Source: Megalonaias nervosa (lineage: Eukaryota; Mollusca; Bivalvia; Unionida; Unionidae). From it: 64,000 bases of DNA. Numbering within the stretch: position 1 is the stretch's first letter; every line of letters starts with the position of its first letter. The stretch lies in contig JAECUM010004360.1 in assembly GCA_016617855.1 (NCBI GenBank), positions 1 through 64,000 on the forward strand. Direction: 5' to 3'. A model generated the notes under the pieces. The model saw only the letters and a program-made list of their open reading frames with translations. It did not search any database and was not told the DNA's origin. Positions 34,334-47,900 of this stretch are shown here, one piece after another. The position numbers were made by a program, and so were the translations under genes.

Positions 34334-35225
34334 TTACCCATACCTGTTCGGTGGCATACTGACTCTGCCAGACTTCCTGGGTGCTGGGGTATGTGGAGAC
34401 AGGGTATTACTTGAGGATATGCCATCTAACTGAGGGTCAGTATCCTCCATACAGTCTGTGTGTTTAGTGAAGATGAAGTCTGTGATGCAGGGGTAGTTAG
34501 AGCAGTCTCTCTTCTGGGGGTTACAACATCCTGCTGTGACCAACCATGGGCACTCTGCTGGTTAAAGGTTAAATTGGTTTCCTATAAAGGGGAACCAGCT
34601 GTCTCAGTGGGAATTGACTGATAAGTAATATGAAGTCCATGCACACCAGCTCCATTGTGTGTGTTGTCTGCATTGGGATCAACTTGGTCAAAGAGGACAA
34701 ATCTCAGCAACAACATGTTCTGCAAGTGCCACTGACTCATCAGCTGCTATGCTTATGGCCTTGACCATATCAGCAAAGACCTGTGGTCTTCTGCTGTTGC
34801 CATCGGCATCTGGATGGAGTTTGCCTGGTTTATACAAGATTGTAAAATCAAAATTAGCCAGGGAGGCTAGCCAGCAATGCCCTGTGGCATATAACTTAGC
34901 TGTGGTGGTGACATAGGTCGGGGGGTTAGAGTCTGTGACAACGTCAAATGTATTCGAGACCAGGTAATCATGGAATTTGTCTGCAATTGAGCATTTCAGT
35001 ACCAGTATCCCCAGCTTATGAGCTCTACTGCTTTACTTAGGGCCTGAGACCCCTGCTAGCATTGGCAATAACCCTATTCACTCCATTTGCTTTGATATAA
35101 AATGGCACCAAGCCCATTGATTGAAGCATCAGTGTGTAATATGAAGGGAAGGTTGAAGTCTGCATAAGCAAGAACAGGTGGGGATCTAAAGTCCTCCTTT
35201 TGAAGTTCATCCCAGGTCCAAGCAG
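34334..35225 (-). pseudogene. Ty3/gypsy retrotransposon pol remnant (RNase H to C-terminal tail, integrase core deleted)
   Basis: On the - strand from 35225: RT/RNase H connection and RNase H start with PPVLAYADFNLPF and the catalytic-region motif ILHTDAS (about 35122-35136), an in-frame TAG at 35076-35074, a frameshift, then the RNase H end/tether PPTYVTTTAKL and TILYKPGKLHPDAD (about 34800-34930). A short integrase-derived piece (MELVCMDFI-like, about 34640) follows directly, and then the typical pol C-terminal tail SGRVSMPPNRYG ending at 34334. The integrase zinc finger and most of the catalytic core are missing. Stops and shifts make it a dead copy; no LTRs were found. Confidence 0.85.
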
Positions 35226-36114
35226 TGCTAGTGGTCTTGGTTTTGACAATTTTAAAATAATATGTAATCCTTTATTATTTTTAAAAAAATGGTCATCAAC
35301 ATAGCATGCTTATAATAAAAAGTATGCCCTGAATATAACAATAGACAAATGGGTTGGTAGATTGGTTGGGGAATAGATTGATAAAAATAATTAGAAATTA
35401 TTTTAACTCTGATATGGTATTTTGAAAAGATCTGTGTTGTTGGATGGTCAGTATGCAAGTAGAATAACCAAAGTTTTGAAAAATCCTTGAAGTTTCAAGT
35501 TTTTAATTTTATTCTTCTTAATGTTACAGAATGCCAAACGTTTTATAGTCTGAGGTAGAGTTTGAGTTTTATACTCAAAAGGTTCAAGAATGATTGTGTT
35601 TTGTATGAATTATATCTCATGGAACTATAGCATACTAGGAAACAAGGCAACACTCCCAGTTTAAGATCAATTTCAGCTAACCACCTCTTTATTCCGGAAC
35701 CAGATAAAGAATTATTTAACAAAAGTTTTTAACATTTGGAGCCACTTATTGGAAAAGAATCCGAAAGAAAAGAGAAAGTACAAAAATATAAATGTATGTA
35801 ATTAAAACCTCAAAAAATGGATGAAAAGTGGAGCCAGTTCAATTTAACAAATGTATTACAACTTAAATTATAAATTCTCGAATCTTCCACTTTGTTTTCT
35901 CATTATTTCTGAACTGTATATACACAGTGTACCTAGTTGGAGCATGTTCTTGCAAAATGTTCTTTTGATTATGCCATATATAAATTTACCTTATTATCAA
36001 ATTATGCTTTTTATATTGTGTGTGCAGCTATTTACTTTGTATGTAAATATGCAAATAATAGCCACAAGGAGGATTAGTTCCATGCAACTAATTAAGTCTC
36101 CCACATTAAATAAA

Positions 36115-36153
<39 letters not shown>

Positions 36154-36916
36154 GTTGTTATCTGCACATGCACAAGTGCCAGTCCAAGAGAATGTAAACA
36201 CCTCAGTCTCTTTCCTAGTTATTAGGAAGCAATGCAACTTCATATCCAAAATTTCCTTTCTTTTCTTGGCACAGTTGGCATTTATGCTAGGCAGACACAA
36301 TGAATCAATTAATCAATTGATATACTTGTGAAAATCGAGTATCGTTAATAAAGTTACGGTATGCAGTTGATTTTTGGAGGACATTTTACCACAAATAAAA
36401 TTAATCATTGATGTTGAATTTTGAGTTTACAGTGTGCTTAATCTCAACAACATGCCAAAAATAACTGATTACTGAATGTTCCTCACCAGAAAGAGTAGGC
36501 AAGTCCATATATCCTGAAATGCTGCTGAACTTCCATTGCACTTTCTCTTTCCCAAATGACTTGCCATAGTCATGATGTATACACTAGTAAAACTGTATAA
36601 ATTGTCCACTGCACATAATGCATTTTAAGGAGTGCACTAGTTGGGTCCATTTCAGAAAAATAGGATTCAAGTTTTTGTGTGGTTGACAGATGTCTCTTTG
36701 TTTCTTCCATAGACAAATAAATATGGCAACTGCAGGTTCTTTTTTATTCAATAATATGGCAAATGAATGAAAATATAGATTATAAGACATTTGTATGCAA
36801 ATATATTTTGATTAATGAAGTCAAGCTCCAGTGATATCATGTAAAAGGATAATTAATTTCATGCTTCTTGGAGTCCTTCATCTGTAATAGTTGAAAAATG
36901 ACAGAAAAACTGATTA
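35226..36916. other. Intergenic sequence between the gypsy remnant and the peptidase 3' end
   Basis: AT-rich. It contains a pure (ATT)n microsatellite at about 36115-36151 and no recognisable gene. The open frame across the microsatellite (35851-36225) is a repeat artefact. Confidence 0.7.
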
Positions 36917-36922
36917 TTTATT
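36917..36922 (-). terminator. Candidate polyadenylation signal of the peptidase gene
   Basis: AATAAA on the - strand about 310 nt after the stop codon at 37230. It is the first canonical hexamer downstream that I noticed; AT-rich context makes chance matches likely. Confidence 0.35.
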
Positions 36923-37229
36923 GATATACAGCTCGATACTCGAGACTAATTCTGGGTCTGACAGCCAGCCCTAGTTCACACATAGAAGGTGCTTGAAAAG
37001 TACACAATGATTGATAACTAATAATATAGTGAACTGAATACACATTCCTATTCAGATATGATCAATCTTGAGATTTTCCTGACAATTTGTGACCTTGAAT
37101 ATCTAGAGAATATTTAGAACATATGAGTGTTTACATGACTTATTTTGGTAGACACTTATCATGCTCTTCAAGAGTTCTGGCTGATAGCAAAAAAGTCAGG
37201 GAAAAACCCAGAAACTTGCAGGATGTGCC

Positions 37230-37437
37230 CTAGTAGCTGTACATAAAATGTGTTACATCTCTCAATGTGGATGCTGCCGACTGGATTGTGAACAGGATGA
37301 CAGAGTAATGGTGTTTCAAGATCTCCCATCTTTCAGCTTTGTTAGGAGCTTTGTCAATTTCAAACAATCCATCAATCAGGCCTGGGAAACTGCTCCCAGC
37401 ATAGTTATCCACACTACTCTCTGCAAGCAGAATATGC
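37230..37437 (-). CDS. Peptidase terminal exon: NYAGSSFPG and stop
   Basis: Acceptor ctttttccag. Encodes [40 protein letters not shown] and an end [12 protein letters not shown] with TAG at 37232-37230. It matches human SSHNKYAGESFPG, but the substrate-binding Lys699 is Asn here, while the Tyr700 equivalent is kept. The tail is a few residues longer than human. Confidence 0.96.
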
Positions 37438-40400
37438 CTGGAAAAAGAAAATGCATGTAATTTAAATCATTTCGCCTTGCTGTATTATTTAAAATATAAA
37501 TATTATGAACAATTTTTAAAAAGGTTCTCCTGGGCATTCTTCATTGAAAATCTATTGTTTAAACTTTATCCAAAATTTATAAAGGTAATCTTGGGCCTGA
37601 AATAGCAGTTTAAAATTTTGCCAGATTCAGTGCAAGCCATATCTTAGAGAAAATGACAAGGAGTACAGCAGAGTTAAAAGTTATGCAAGTTGATTTTAGA
37701 AGAAATGAAAAGTACGGAGTGATTCTGAGTGTTTTTCTACTTTAATTTTGAAGTATTTGAAATGTGAATAAGATGGTTATGCGGTAAGCAGACTGAAATG
37801 AAAACTAGTATTGACAAGCTAGCCATCCACACCTCTGCCTACCTTCCCATGAACATAAATGGTAGTGAAATGTCATAAAGATCAACTGTCAGGTATGTCT
37901 GCACCAAATTTTGTGTATTCAGTATTAAATCTGAGATGGAAGTTGAGTGTGACATATGGAAAATGACTAACGCTAAGCATGCAAGAATGAATGGAAAAAA
38001 GAAAGAAAAATGAAAATAGAAAGAAAAGTTACCTTTTCAATCGCCTTCCCGGTAGCCCAGCAGGGTCCAGAAATGCTCTATCCAAATTCATCAACTGATC
38101 ATTGATCATTCTTACTGCAAGTGGACTGGATGGGTGAAATAGACAAGAATTACTTATTTAGCAAAGCAAATATATACACCATCAACTTCTAAAGGCCTGC
38201 AAAACACAGCAGGTAGGGTTCCTGGTGACACCAATGTTTAAATTCATCCAATCATTATTGTTTAATTAGTGTCTTTCAAAAAAGTTCAGAAAAGAGGACC
38301 ATTTATTCTAAACTGGTTTTACAAGAAATTTCAACATATTCCACTTTGACACTGGCATGAGGTCATTTTGGAAACGGAAGGTAGAAAACCCAGAGAAAAT
38401 CATTGACCTTGGGTAGGCAGTTCCACTTTACCCTTGCATGTGTTTTAATCAGAAACTGAACCCAGAATCAAAAAGGTGTAAGGCATGTGTCTCACTGCTT
38501 CACTATTCAGACACCAATTTCCTCCACCTACATGAGTACCATATGCCAACACATGTGCACACAGAATTGTGCAATCATTTATGGTGAATTTTTATCTGAT
38601 ACAAATATCTAATTTTTTCCTAACCTCTTCTTATTTTTAAGGGTGAGAAATTGTACAAAATGTGTACAATTACATGGTTTTAGGAAGGAGGATTTGTCTT
38701 GGAAGTTTATACTGTGTGTTACTGAATGAAATAAGACTATCAAACTATAATCAAGATTCTTGCATGCCCATTAAATGTAAGCATGTTACTGATTCATATT
38801 TAGTCAAACCTTAAATAGTGGTTTATATTATTTTAATTTTACACCCTGTCCCTCTTTAGAACAAGCTTTATCATCAAATAATACATGTACCATTTTAATA
38901 ATTTTTATGACAAAATAATCCAAAATCAGTCATCTCTGAATGTAATAAGCAAGAAAAGTGGTCTTATTTCAAAACTTTAAATCAAATGTTTTCTCACTTA
39001 CTCATTTCTATTGACAATATTAATGTTGTGTTGAAAATTCTCAACTTCAGTAGAGAAATTCTGTACTGCAATTTCCAACAAATCTGTAAAAAAAATGTAT
39101 TTAGTACCTTCATTTTGGCAGTTAGAGAGAGAGAGAGAGAGATGGTGAATGCAGTAAAAGTTTGGTTATCCAGACTAATTAAAGATTTTATCTGGATAAT
39201 TGTTTGTTTGAATAATAAATAATATAGAATATATTTTATCGCTTTATAGATAAAATCTAGGAATACAAATGATCAACTATCAAGATTTAAAGTCCTGTAT
39301 AAATCTTTAAAAAATTATTATTATTATTTTAGGCATAAGAAAACTGCTTCAGCTTAACGTGTATGAAAATTAAATTAAATTAAAAAAATTAAATTAAAAA
39401 TGGTCATTACATTCTGTACACCCCACTAAACAAACACGTAACAAATAATTTATTTATGGTTACCATACATTTTGTTGCTGTTTGTTTATTTATTATTTAT
39501 TTATTTATTTATTTATTGTTGAGCAGCCATAATATTCTACCACAAACCAGTGGTGATTATAAAGGTGACATGTGTCTCTGATGAAGATTTACATATCAAT
39601 AAACTTGGTTTAAGTTTTCTTATTCAAATATTATTTGCCTAATAGCTTACTAAGGTACTAGCAACCTGGAAACCAATGGGATAACCTCATTGGGAAGTCT
39701 TGCATGGCAATCTGTAAATCAAGGATATAAATTTGTCTGGAAGTAATGCATGACAATCTGCATATTAATGGCATAGCCTCTTTGGGAAGTATTGCATAGC
39801 AATCTGGATATTAATGGCATAACTTCATTGAGAAGTATTGCATAGTCATCTGAAAACCAGTGGGATAACCTTGTTGTGAAGTATTGCGTGGCAACCTGGA
39901 AACCAGTGGCATAAATTTGTTTTGAAGTAATGCATGGCAGTCTGGAAAACAACAGCATCAACAATATCATAAAGTATTGTATGTGATCTTTCTTTTCAAG
40001 CATCTACTTAAGGAGGAATGTGCACTTTAGACTCACAAACATACCCTCCCCATCATTTTGTAGCAGGATAGAGGTCAAATTTGGTGGTCATTCTAAGTCT
40101 TTCAGGGAACTTTCAGTGTACAGAGACTATAGTTGTATCTAGCTTAACAGTATAACTGCCTTTACTGCAAGATCTCAAGTAAAAATGCACTGAAAAATAT
40201 GATCCTTGCCCCATACTCAAGGGAGAGGTGGGAATTAAACATGTCTCTAAAATTAATTTGCCTATCTACATGTATTTTGAAAGCAGATTTTAAATTGTAG
40301 TTTCTTTTTTATTGGTAAAATCTTAAAAGAAGCTACATTATGCACAAACTGAGTCATGGATGACAGGCTTGCATAACCCTGCTTTTTTCAACAAGTGGCA

Positions 40401-40618
40401 AGGACATTCCAGTATGTGATGCTGGAGGGAAAGCAAAGGCAATACTTACGTGTATTTATTCCATTAGCCAATAATGTCATGTTATAATCCTTCAGTAGTG
40501 TCTGAGTTAGCTCTTGAAGTGTTCGAGAGTAATCGGACACGTTGAAAGGAATGATGACCATGTCCGCCAGATTCCGTGCCATTTCGGCCCAAATTTGTCC
40601 CATAGCTCTGTGATACTG

Positions 40619-40666
<48 letters not shown>

Positions 40667-41899
40667 TTTAATATTTCATAATGATGACCAGTTCTTATGT
40701 CCCCTATCAACATCTGAAAAGTGAATATATTCCTGGTAAGATGACTTTCACCAAGGGGACAAGTAAAGAATTCATTTGTATCCATAAGAAAACCCAAACC
40801 AAATGTGTAATATGTTAGAATTGTTTTAAAAAATATGTTTTATTTGTTTAGTTTTCTTTCTTAATGAATAGCAAGCAATGGGATAAATAATAATAAGAAA
40901 CTACTTGTGTGCAAATTATCAACAATTATCATTAGGGAAAAACAAATCTGAGGAAACAAAGTGAGTTTGATGAAGCTGGGTAAAATTTGAAAGTCTTTTT
41001 GAGTTTGTTGATGTTACATAACCAGATAACTCAGATACATATTGGATGCTAGTGAAGTTTTTCTTAATTTTCTGCTTTGGTCACCATATGAGCAATTTTA
41101 AATATCTTCTTAGCAACAATAAATCCATCATATGATAGCTTTTCCACACTGGATTGTCTTTTTAAAGCTCTTGAACTGGTACATCTGGATACGCAAGAAA
41201 GTTTAAACATAGGCAATAACCGAGGAGGATGAATATCGCTGCTATGATAGGATGTTAGAGGCCATGTTAGGTTTTTTAACTGGCCAGTTAGCTGTTAAGG
41301 ATGGGTACCAATTGTCACGCATAAGTGCCATATGTTCAAGCTGGTCAAAGGTCAGTTATCTACATTTATTAAACAGAGTGAGAAAATAAAACCTACTATG
41401 CATAATAAGTTGATTTCTTGGAACTAAGTGTTGTAAGGTAATGATCCTTCCTCTACAACCAATCAATATGGATAGATAATCATTGTGATACCAAAATTTG
41501 CCTGTTAATCAAAGCATCAGGTGGTAGCCATGGCCAACCAGCCAATCTATTAATGGTACGGAGCATATGATCTCCATGGCAACTAATATTTTAACTAAGT
41601 AAGGGAAACACAGGATCATTTTTGCAATTGAGTCTTAACCATGTAGGTACAACATGCATGCATCACAGATTGTACAAAAATTAACATTTCAGCTAAGGCA
41701 GAATCTGGAAAAAGTATTTAATTGGAAAAAGGGTCTTACATAGATATGTACAAAGGGCTGCACTGACATAAGGATGGACAGTTGTGTGGATGTACATTCA
41801 CATGCTGTATCCTCCAAAGATAGAACTAGGAACATCAAAACACATTACAAAATTGTCTTCTTTGCCAACATCATTATTTTCATCATGATTATCATCATC

Positions 41900-41949
<50 letters not shown>

Positions 41950-44900
41950 TTAAATCCTTGATCTATCAGATGCTTGACTGCATAGAATGTTTCATATACC
42001 GAGTGGTACAATGGATATGATGAGATATGAAATCGTTTCTGTGAAAACAAAAAACATAATGGGCAATAAGGAAGCTTAACTACCTACCCACCCACCCACT
42101 TATCTATCTATGCATTTATCTACCTATCATATACATACACCTTAATCTACCAACAAACCTTCTTACATACATACATACATACATATTACTTGTCAGATTC
42201 TATGATAAAACAGTTCTTGTATTCTACAATTTACACATGGTCTTTATTTTGTTTGGAGTATTTAATTGAAAAAATAAAATTATATGAAAGGAGCTACAAA
42301 GAGAATTCAGTTTTAAATTAATGAAGTACATATACTGTTGCAAATTTAATATTATAGGGCAAAGAAAAAGAAACGGACATTTATTTTGAACATCCCAATA
42401 CTTTATTCTTATATCAAAATTCCTCTCCTCAAAAGATAAGGTAAAATGTTTTTGTAAAGTCCTTGCATCAAATTGGTATTTAAGTTAAATGGTCCATATG
42501 CAGCACATTATGTCCAAACTTATATTCTGATAAATGGAAGAAAATTTAGCATTGATTTCAGCAATATATCTTGACAATTAAAGTTGTTGGTAATTTAATG
42601 ATGGACAACACAACATTAATTATCACAATATAGGTTAGCAATTAATGTAGTTAACAACTGTATGACAGCTAATATAGCACTGACTGCAACAATATAGTTT
42701 AGCAATTATTGCCGAAGTACTTAATTGACATTGATTTATCAATGAGCAGTAAATATTAAAATATGTTACTAATTCATGAAAATGATAAATATATATTGAT
42801 CTCACTTTATGTCAATGAATAGCTTACTTTGATGATGGTTGTGACATAAAACATAATGAAATGTGATATTAGATACATGTATGCAAATCATAATAACACA
42901 AGAAAGGTGTAAGCAAAAATGCAGAGTTTAAAAACCAAAGTATTTCAAGTACTGTCTTTAAAATAAATCACACTTAAATTTATTCTTGGAGTGTAATGTG
43001 TGTATTCTGTATGTTGGTACTGTTCAACCATTCATTACCTCTAATGACATTTTTTAAAGAATTTGTCCTCTTTAATATTGATACAAAATACTAATGATAA
43101 AGAATTATATGTATAGATATATATGTGTGAATGTGTGCATGTTTAGTAGTACAATAATTAACATGATTTGGTACTGCATAATATATATTTTTCTCTACCA
43201 CAATGCTTATATACAAATGATTTGATTAGACTATACTCACTCCATTCAGCAATATAGAAAAAAAAATGAACTTGTTGTCTAATTGTACATTCTTCAAAAT
43301 TCCTTTTCAGCATAATTGGCGTACTCTGCTTTGAGTACATTAGCTACAATAATTGTCACAGTATATGGACAGTCAAGGCATCAAAGTGTTGCAAAATGCT
43401 CCATCAGTATCTCTGGTCTGAAAACATTTGCACAACTGTTTCGTTCTTTGCTTGTGTGTGTGTTTATTTTCTGGGTTATTTTTCAACTGAGGAATATATT
43501 ATCATCTTAAGTACTCCAGGCACTGCATAACATGGTCACATGAGCAGTTGTTTGGATCATTATATTCATAGCATAATCTTATTAACCCAGGTTCTGCTAA
43601 ATAGATCTGGTTTAAATTGTTGAACCCATGCAGTGACCATTTTTCTAATGGTGTGAAACAATGTTTTAAACCATTTTGACATTATGATGATAAGTATATG
43701 ACATTTTACTGAAGTTTTTGAGTTTAATTTGAAATAATCAAAACCCTAGCCCACACTTCCTTCTTCTCCTGCATATACTATTGTGGCAGTTTGGTTTGGT
43801 ATTTACGGCATAGCAACACAAGTACATTATTTAGTGCAGAGGAAATTGGAGTCAAGTACCTTGCCGAAGGATACACCATGATTTTGGATTTCAAAGTCAA
43901 GAATATTGGATGTGCTAAAGTCTGTGTTTATCATAAAACTTAGTACTTACACTATCATAGGTATAGCGTATATCGACAATAGGTACACCAAGCCTGTCTC
44001 GAAAACCAGCATAGTCACTTCCAGAACCCGGAAGGTCAATTCTGCAAAGCATGAATGTCTTGTGTTACAAAGAAACATTCAAGGCAAATACTCCTAAACA
44101 TTGTCACACACACACACACACACGCATGGATGCATACATATGCAAACACAAACACAATGAGATTAGTAGCTTGATCATTGGCTGTTTCTGTTTAGCATTC
44201 AATAATTTGAGAACAATTCACTCCATACTTACATTGGTCGATCTTTATCCTCATTTGGCAGGTAGTGCATCCATGTGTCATATACTGTTTTTCTGCCTAA
44301 GCTGATCTCTGTATCATTTGGATTTGGAACTCTTTTGGCTGCTTCATAGGTGATGTGAAAGAGCAGTGGTGTTCCAAGTGCCCGTAGTGTAGCATTACCT
44401 ATGATTGGTAAATTTACAACAAAAAGTATGATTTCATCTCTCCTTGTTAATAATGCAGATTTCTTGGATATTAAATAAATTTGTATTCAAATTTTTAATT
44501 TCAGGTTCCAAAACAAATGCACATAACATAAATGTGGTTTTATTCTCACAAATAGAATTTCTGAACTTGCAATGTATCACAAAAGTTCAAAACATGACAA
44601 ATAATAGTAAAGCAATGCCTTTTCTTACAAATTGTAATTTTAAAATATTAAACTCACAAAAAGTAGATTATTGTTAAACAATTCATACACATAAAAATAA
44701 CCCAGCCTCTACCACATCCTACCCCTGGAGGTTAAATCAATAGTGCAACAACTACAAGAATATTTTCCTCCAGCTGCAAGTGACAAAAAGCACATGAGAG
44801 CAGTCATTTTGGTTAGCTGTGTCCAGCTCATGTACAATTTCCACAAGAACAGTATCCTAAGAAATTTCAACCACAGTACAAGAAAAGAACACAGATGTAT

Positions 44901-47900
44901 ACCAACATTCTGTCTAATGTGCATGTTGCAAATACAAACAACTTTAACTTCTTCTCTCAAAAGTTCATAATCTCTGTAGAGCACCCCCATAAAGATCACA
45001 TAGGTAGTATTATCATATGATTTTAATTTGGTTGTATAGCTGGAACATTTAAGTTACAAGCATGAAAACAGTTCTTTTGAATGATTATCATGTGTTTCAT
45101 CACACAGCATAGTATTTATTCTTGTCAAAGTCCCACACATGGCCTGCCCCCACCCCCACCCCATAATGAAAAGTGAGCTGTCTTAAAAATGCATATTACA
45201 TTGCCTCAACACAGCAGCCACTGTTATGCTGAAAGATTGGAACATGAAACTTGCCACAATTACTCATGAGATGCCACTAATAAATTTTACCATTTGAAAG
45301 GGATGGAATAGATAAGGTTCATAGAAGTTAAAGGTCAGTTGTTAAAATGTTTGCTTATCCTTCTAACACTAGAATATGGAAGAAAACAAATTTGCTTTGC
45401 CATCATTTATTTCTTAATATCATTACGAATGAATGAAAATGAACATTTTCACTATATCTTTCTTTCACTTAATGCAGCAGTTTTAAATTTAAGTTGACTT
45501 CACCTCTGTGTTTTAAAATTCTAATTTCTCCATAAGTAAGGTGACTGCACACACAATACTGCCTCAAGGCATATTGTGTAAGTAAGAGCAAAAGCATAAT
45601 TAGCTTATTTTCATGCATAACATCAATGTTAATGTACCATTTTGTTGACATCATTAAAAAAAAATTGCACAAATTTTTATATTTGTTTTAAGGTGGTGCT
45701 CTACAGTTTCATATTTTGCGTAGCATTAGATTTTGAAAGAAAAAGAATTTCCCAGGATTTCTTCACAGGTTATACTGGCTATTTATGAAAAAAAACTTGT
45801 ATATCTTAGGCATTGTTAAAAGAACTTTTAATTCCCTCTACTTTGGTATATGATTATTGGGCGTTATTCAGGTATATAGAGCTTGGCCTTTTCTTCAAAT
45901 TTGCACCTATTAAAAAAATGCTAGCTCCTCTTGGTCATTTTCACTTCCTGGTCTTCTGAGGTAAATTGTAAAAAAGAGCTGCTAACCTTTTTTTTTAACA
46001 TTTTATGTATTTGGTAATTCATTCACTGCACTTTCAGAAAGCAGGTATAGTCTAGTCTGGCAAAATTTGTTTTCCATATTTTAATAACTGCTAAAGAGGG
46101 TGTACTTTGGACTAATTCAGGCTGATCTTTGGAGCACACTGGTGCAGATTTTTTGGTTAGCCATGTGCTTAGATCATTTACAATTTCCACAAGTACAATA
46201 TCCAAAGAAATTTAGTACATAAAAGGAACATAGGTAGGTGAACATTCTCTCTATTATGCATGTTGCAAACGCAAACAACTTCACCTTGCACCTGTCACTC
46301 TCTCAAAAGTTCATAATATGTGCAGAGCACCCCCTTGGCGTTGATTCAGATATTGACCATATGTACAAAGATTCACAGTAATACACTGAAAACTGAGACA
46401 GTCACTGTGTTCACAAGCTTCACTACATCCAGCTACAAGATAGAATGGGCAATAACTCTAAAAAGATCACAGGAGCAACGTGAGTTGTCGTTATGTGCAT
46501 TTGCAGAGAAAGACCATAACATGCATCATGTTGCACAGCTATACAACAAAAACCGAGCAAATAGTTGCATTCACCAGATTCTGTCATGTACTGCATTCAG
46601 CAACATAACATAAAAGGCAATAACAGGAAATACTTTTTCCCAGTCCGGTGGCCTAGTGGTTAGAGCATCCGCCTCAGATGCGGAAGGTCGCGGGTTCAAA
46701 CCCTGGCTGAGTCATACCAAAGACATAAAAGTGGTACTTGCAGCTGCCTTGCTTGATGCTCAGCATTAAGATGTTAGTGTTAGGACTGGTCGGCCTGGTG
46801 TCAGGATTATGTGATTGGGTGAGATATGATGCTATATGTCTGCGACATGATGCCCTAGTACTAGACGTCACTAAAAACTGCCACACTACAAATATTCAAT
46901 GGAACATTTTTATAGTTACAGTAAAAATCCAAATCACATGCACACACACACGCGTTCGCGTACAAAATGCTTGAGTACAGTGATTTGTTGATATGCGTGC
47001 ATGTTCGCGGAAAATGAGGATAACATGCACTATATTTCTTTGTTATGCACTGAAATCTGGTACTAGTAGCAAATTCTTAAAATTCTGTCAGACACTGCAT
47101 CTATCAGTATGTAGATAAAAGGCAGTGACACTTATAAAGTATTGCTGGAGCACAGTCAGTTGTCAATAAGCACGTTTTCAGGTAATGACCATATTATTTA
47201 TTTAGTTTATGAAAACTGATTACAAACTGCAGGTCTAGCTATGTTTACATGTATGTGTGACAGAAGGAAGGAGGGCTGATGAACGGACAGACAGAAAAGC
47301 ATACTGTGCTAATCAACATACCTTGGACTGCAATGTCAACATTCAAGTAGCCAACAACTCTAGCACCAAGACTTTTCGTGTATTGCTGAAATTCGTAAAA
47401 GGCAATCATGTTAAAGTAGTGTATGATTGCACATATTGTGCTGATTCCATGTATACAATTTAAAGATCAAATGAACCATTTGATACATCCCTAAGCTCTG
47501 ACTATTGTCTCTGCAATGAACATGGAAGAAGGTAAATTATTCAGTATGTTTGTACAAGCATTATCTCCTCCTTTTGTAAATCTACCCACATAAACTATCA
47601 CAAACTTTTAGTACGGCCTGACAATTTTATTCAAAATGGTTGGAAACAATGACTTTGTGATCATTTGGATTTTTATATGATATATGGATTCCACATAACA
47701 CTGTGTCTCAACTTTTTTGGCCTCAACCTTTTACAAACTGATTTTCCAAACCTATATACTAAATGAGAATAGTATTACTTATAGGAATAGGTAAGGCCAG
47801 ACCTACATGTACACTCAATGTCAAAAGGCTGAGCGAGCTTGTCACATAATGAAATTGTCTTAATTTCATGACAATTCATACAAAGTATGAAGAAAATCCA

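Noticed and set aside
35851..36225. 124-codon + strand frame with a poly-Ile run
   Set aside because: The run is the ATT microsatellite; the rest has no protein-like character.
44101..44125. Start of a peptide-coding region at a CA repeat (44051-44305 open frame)
   Set aside because: It is the antisense shadow of two peptidase exons (44041 and 44233-44398) plus a short CA microsatellite.
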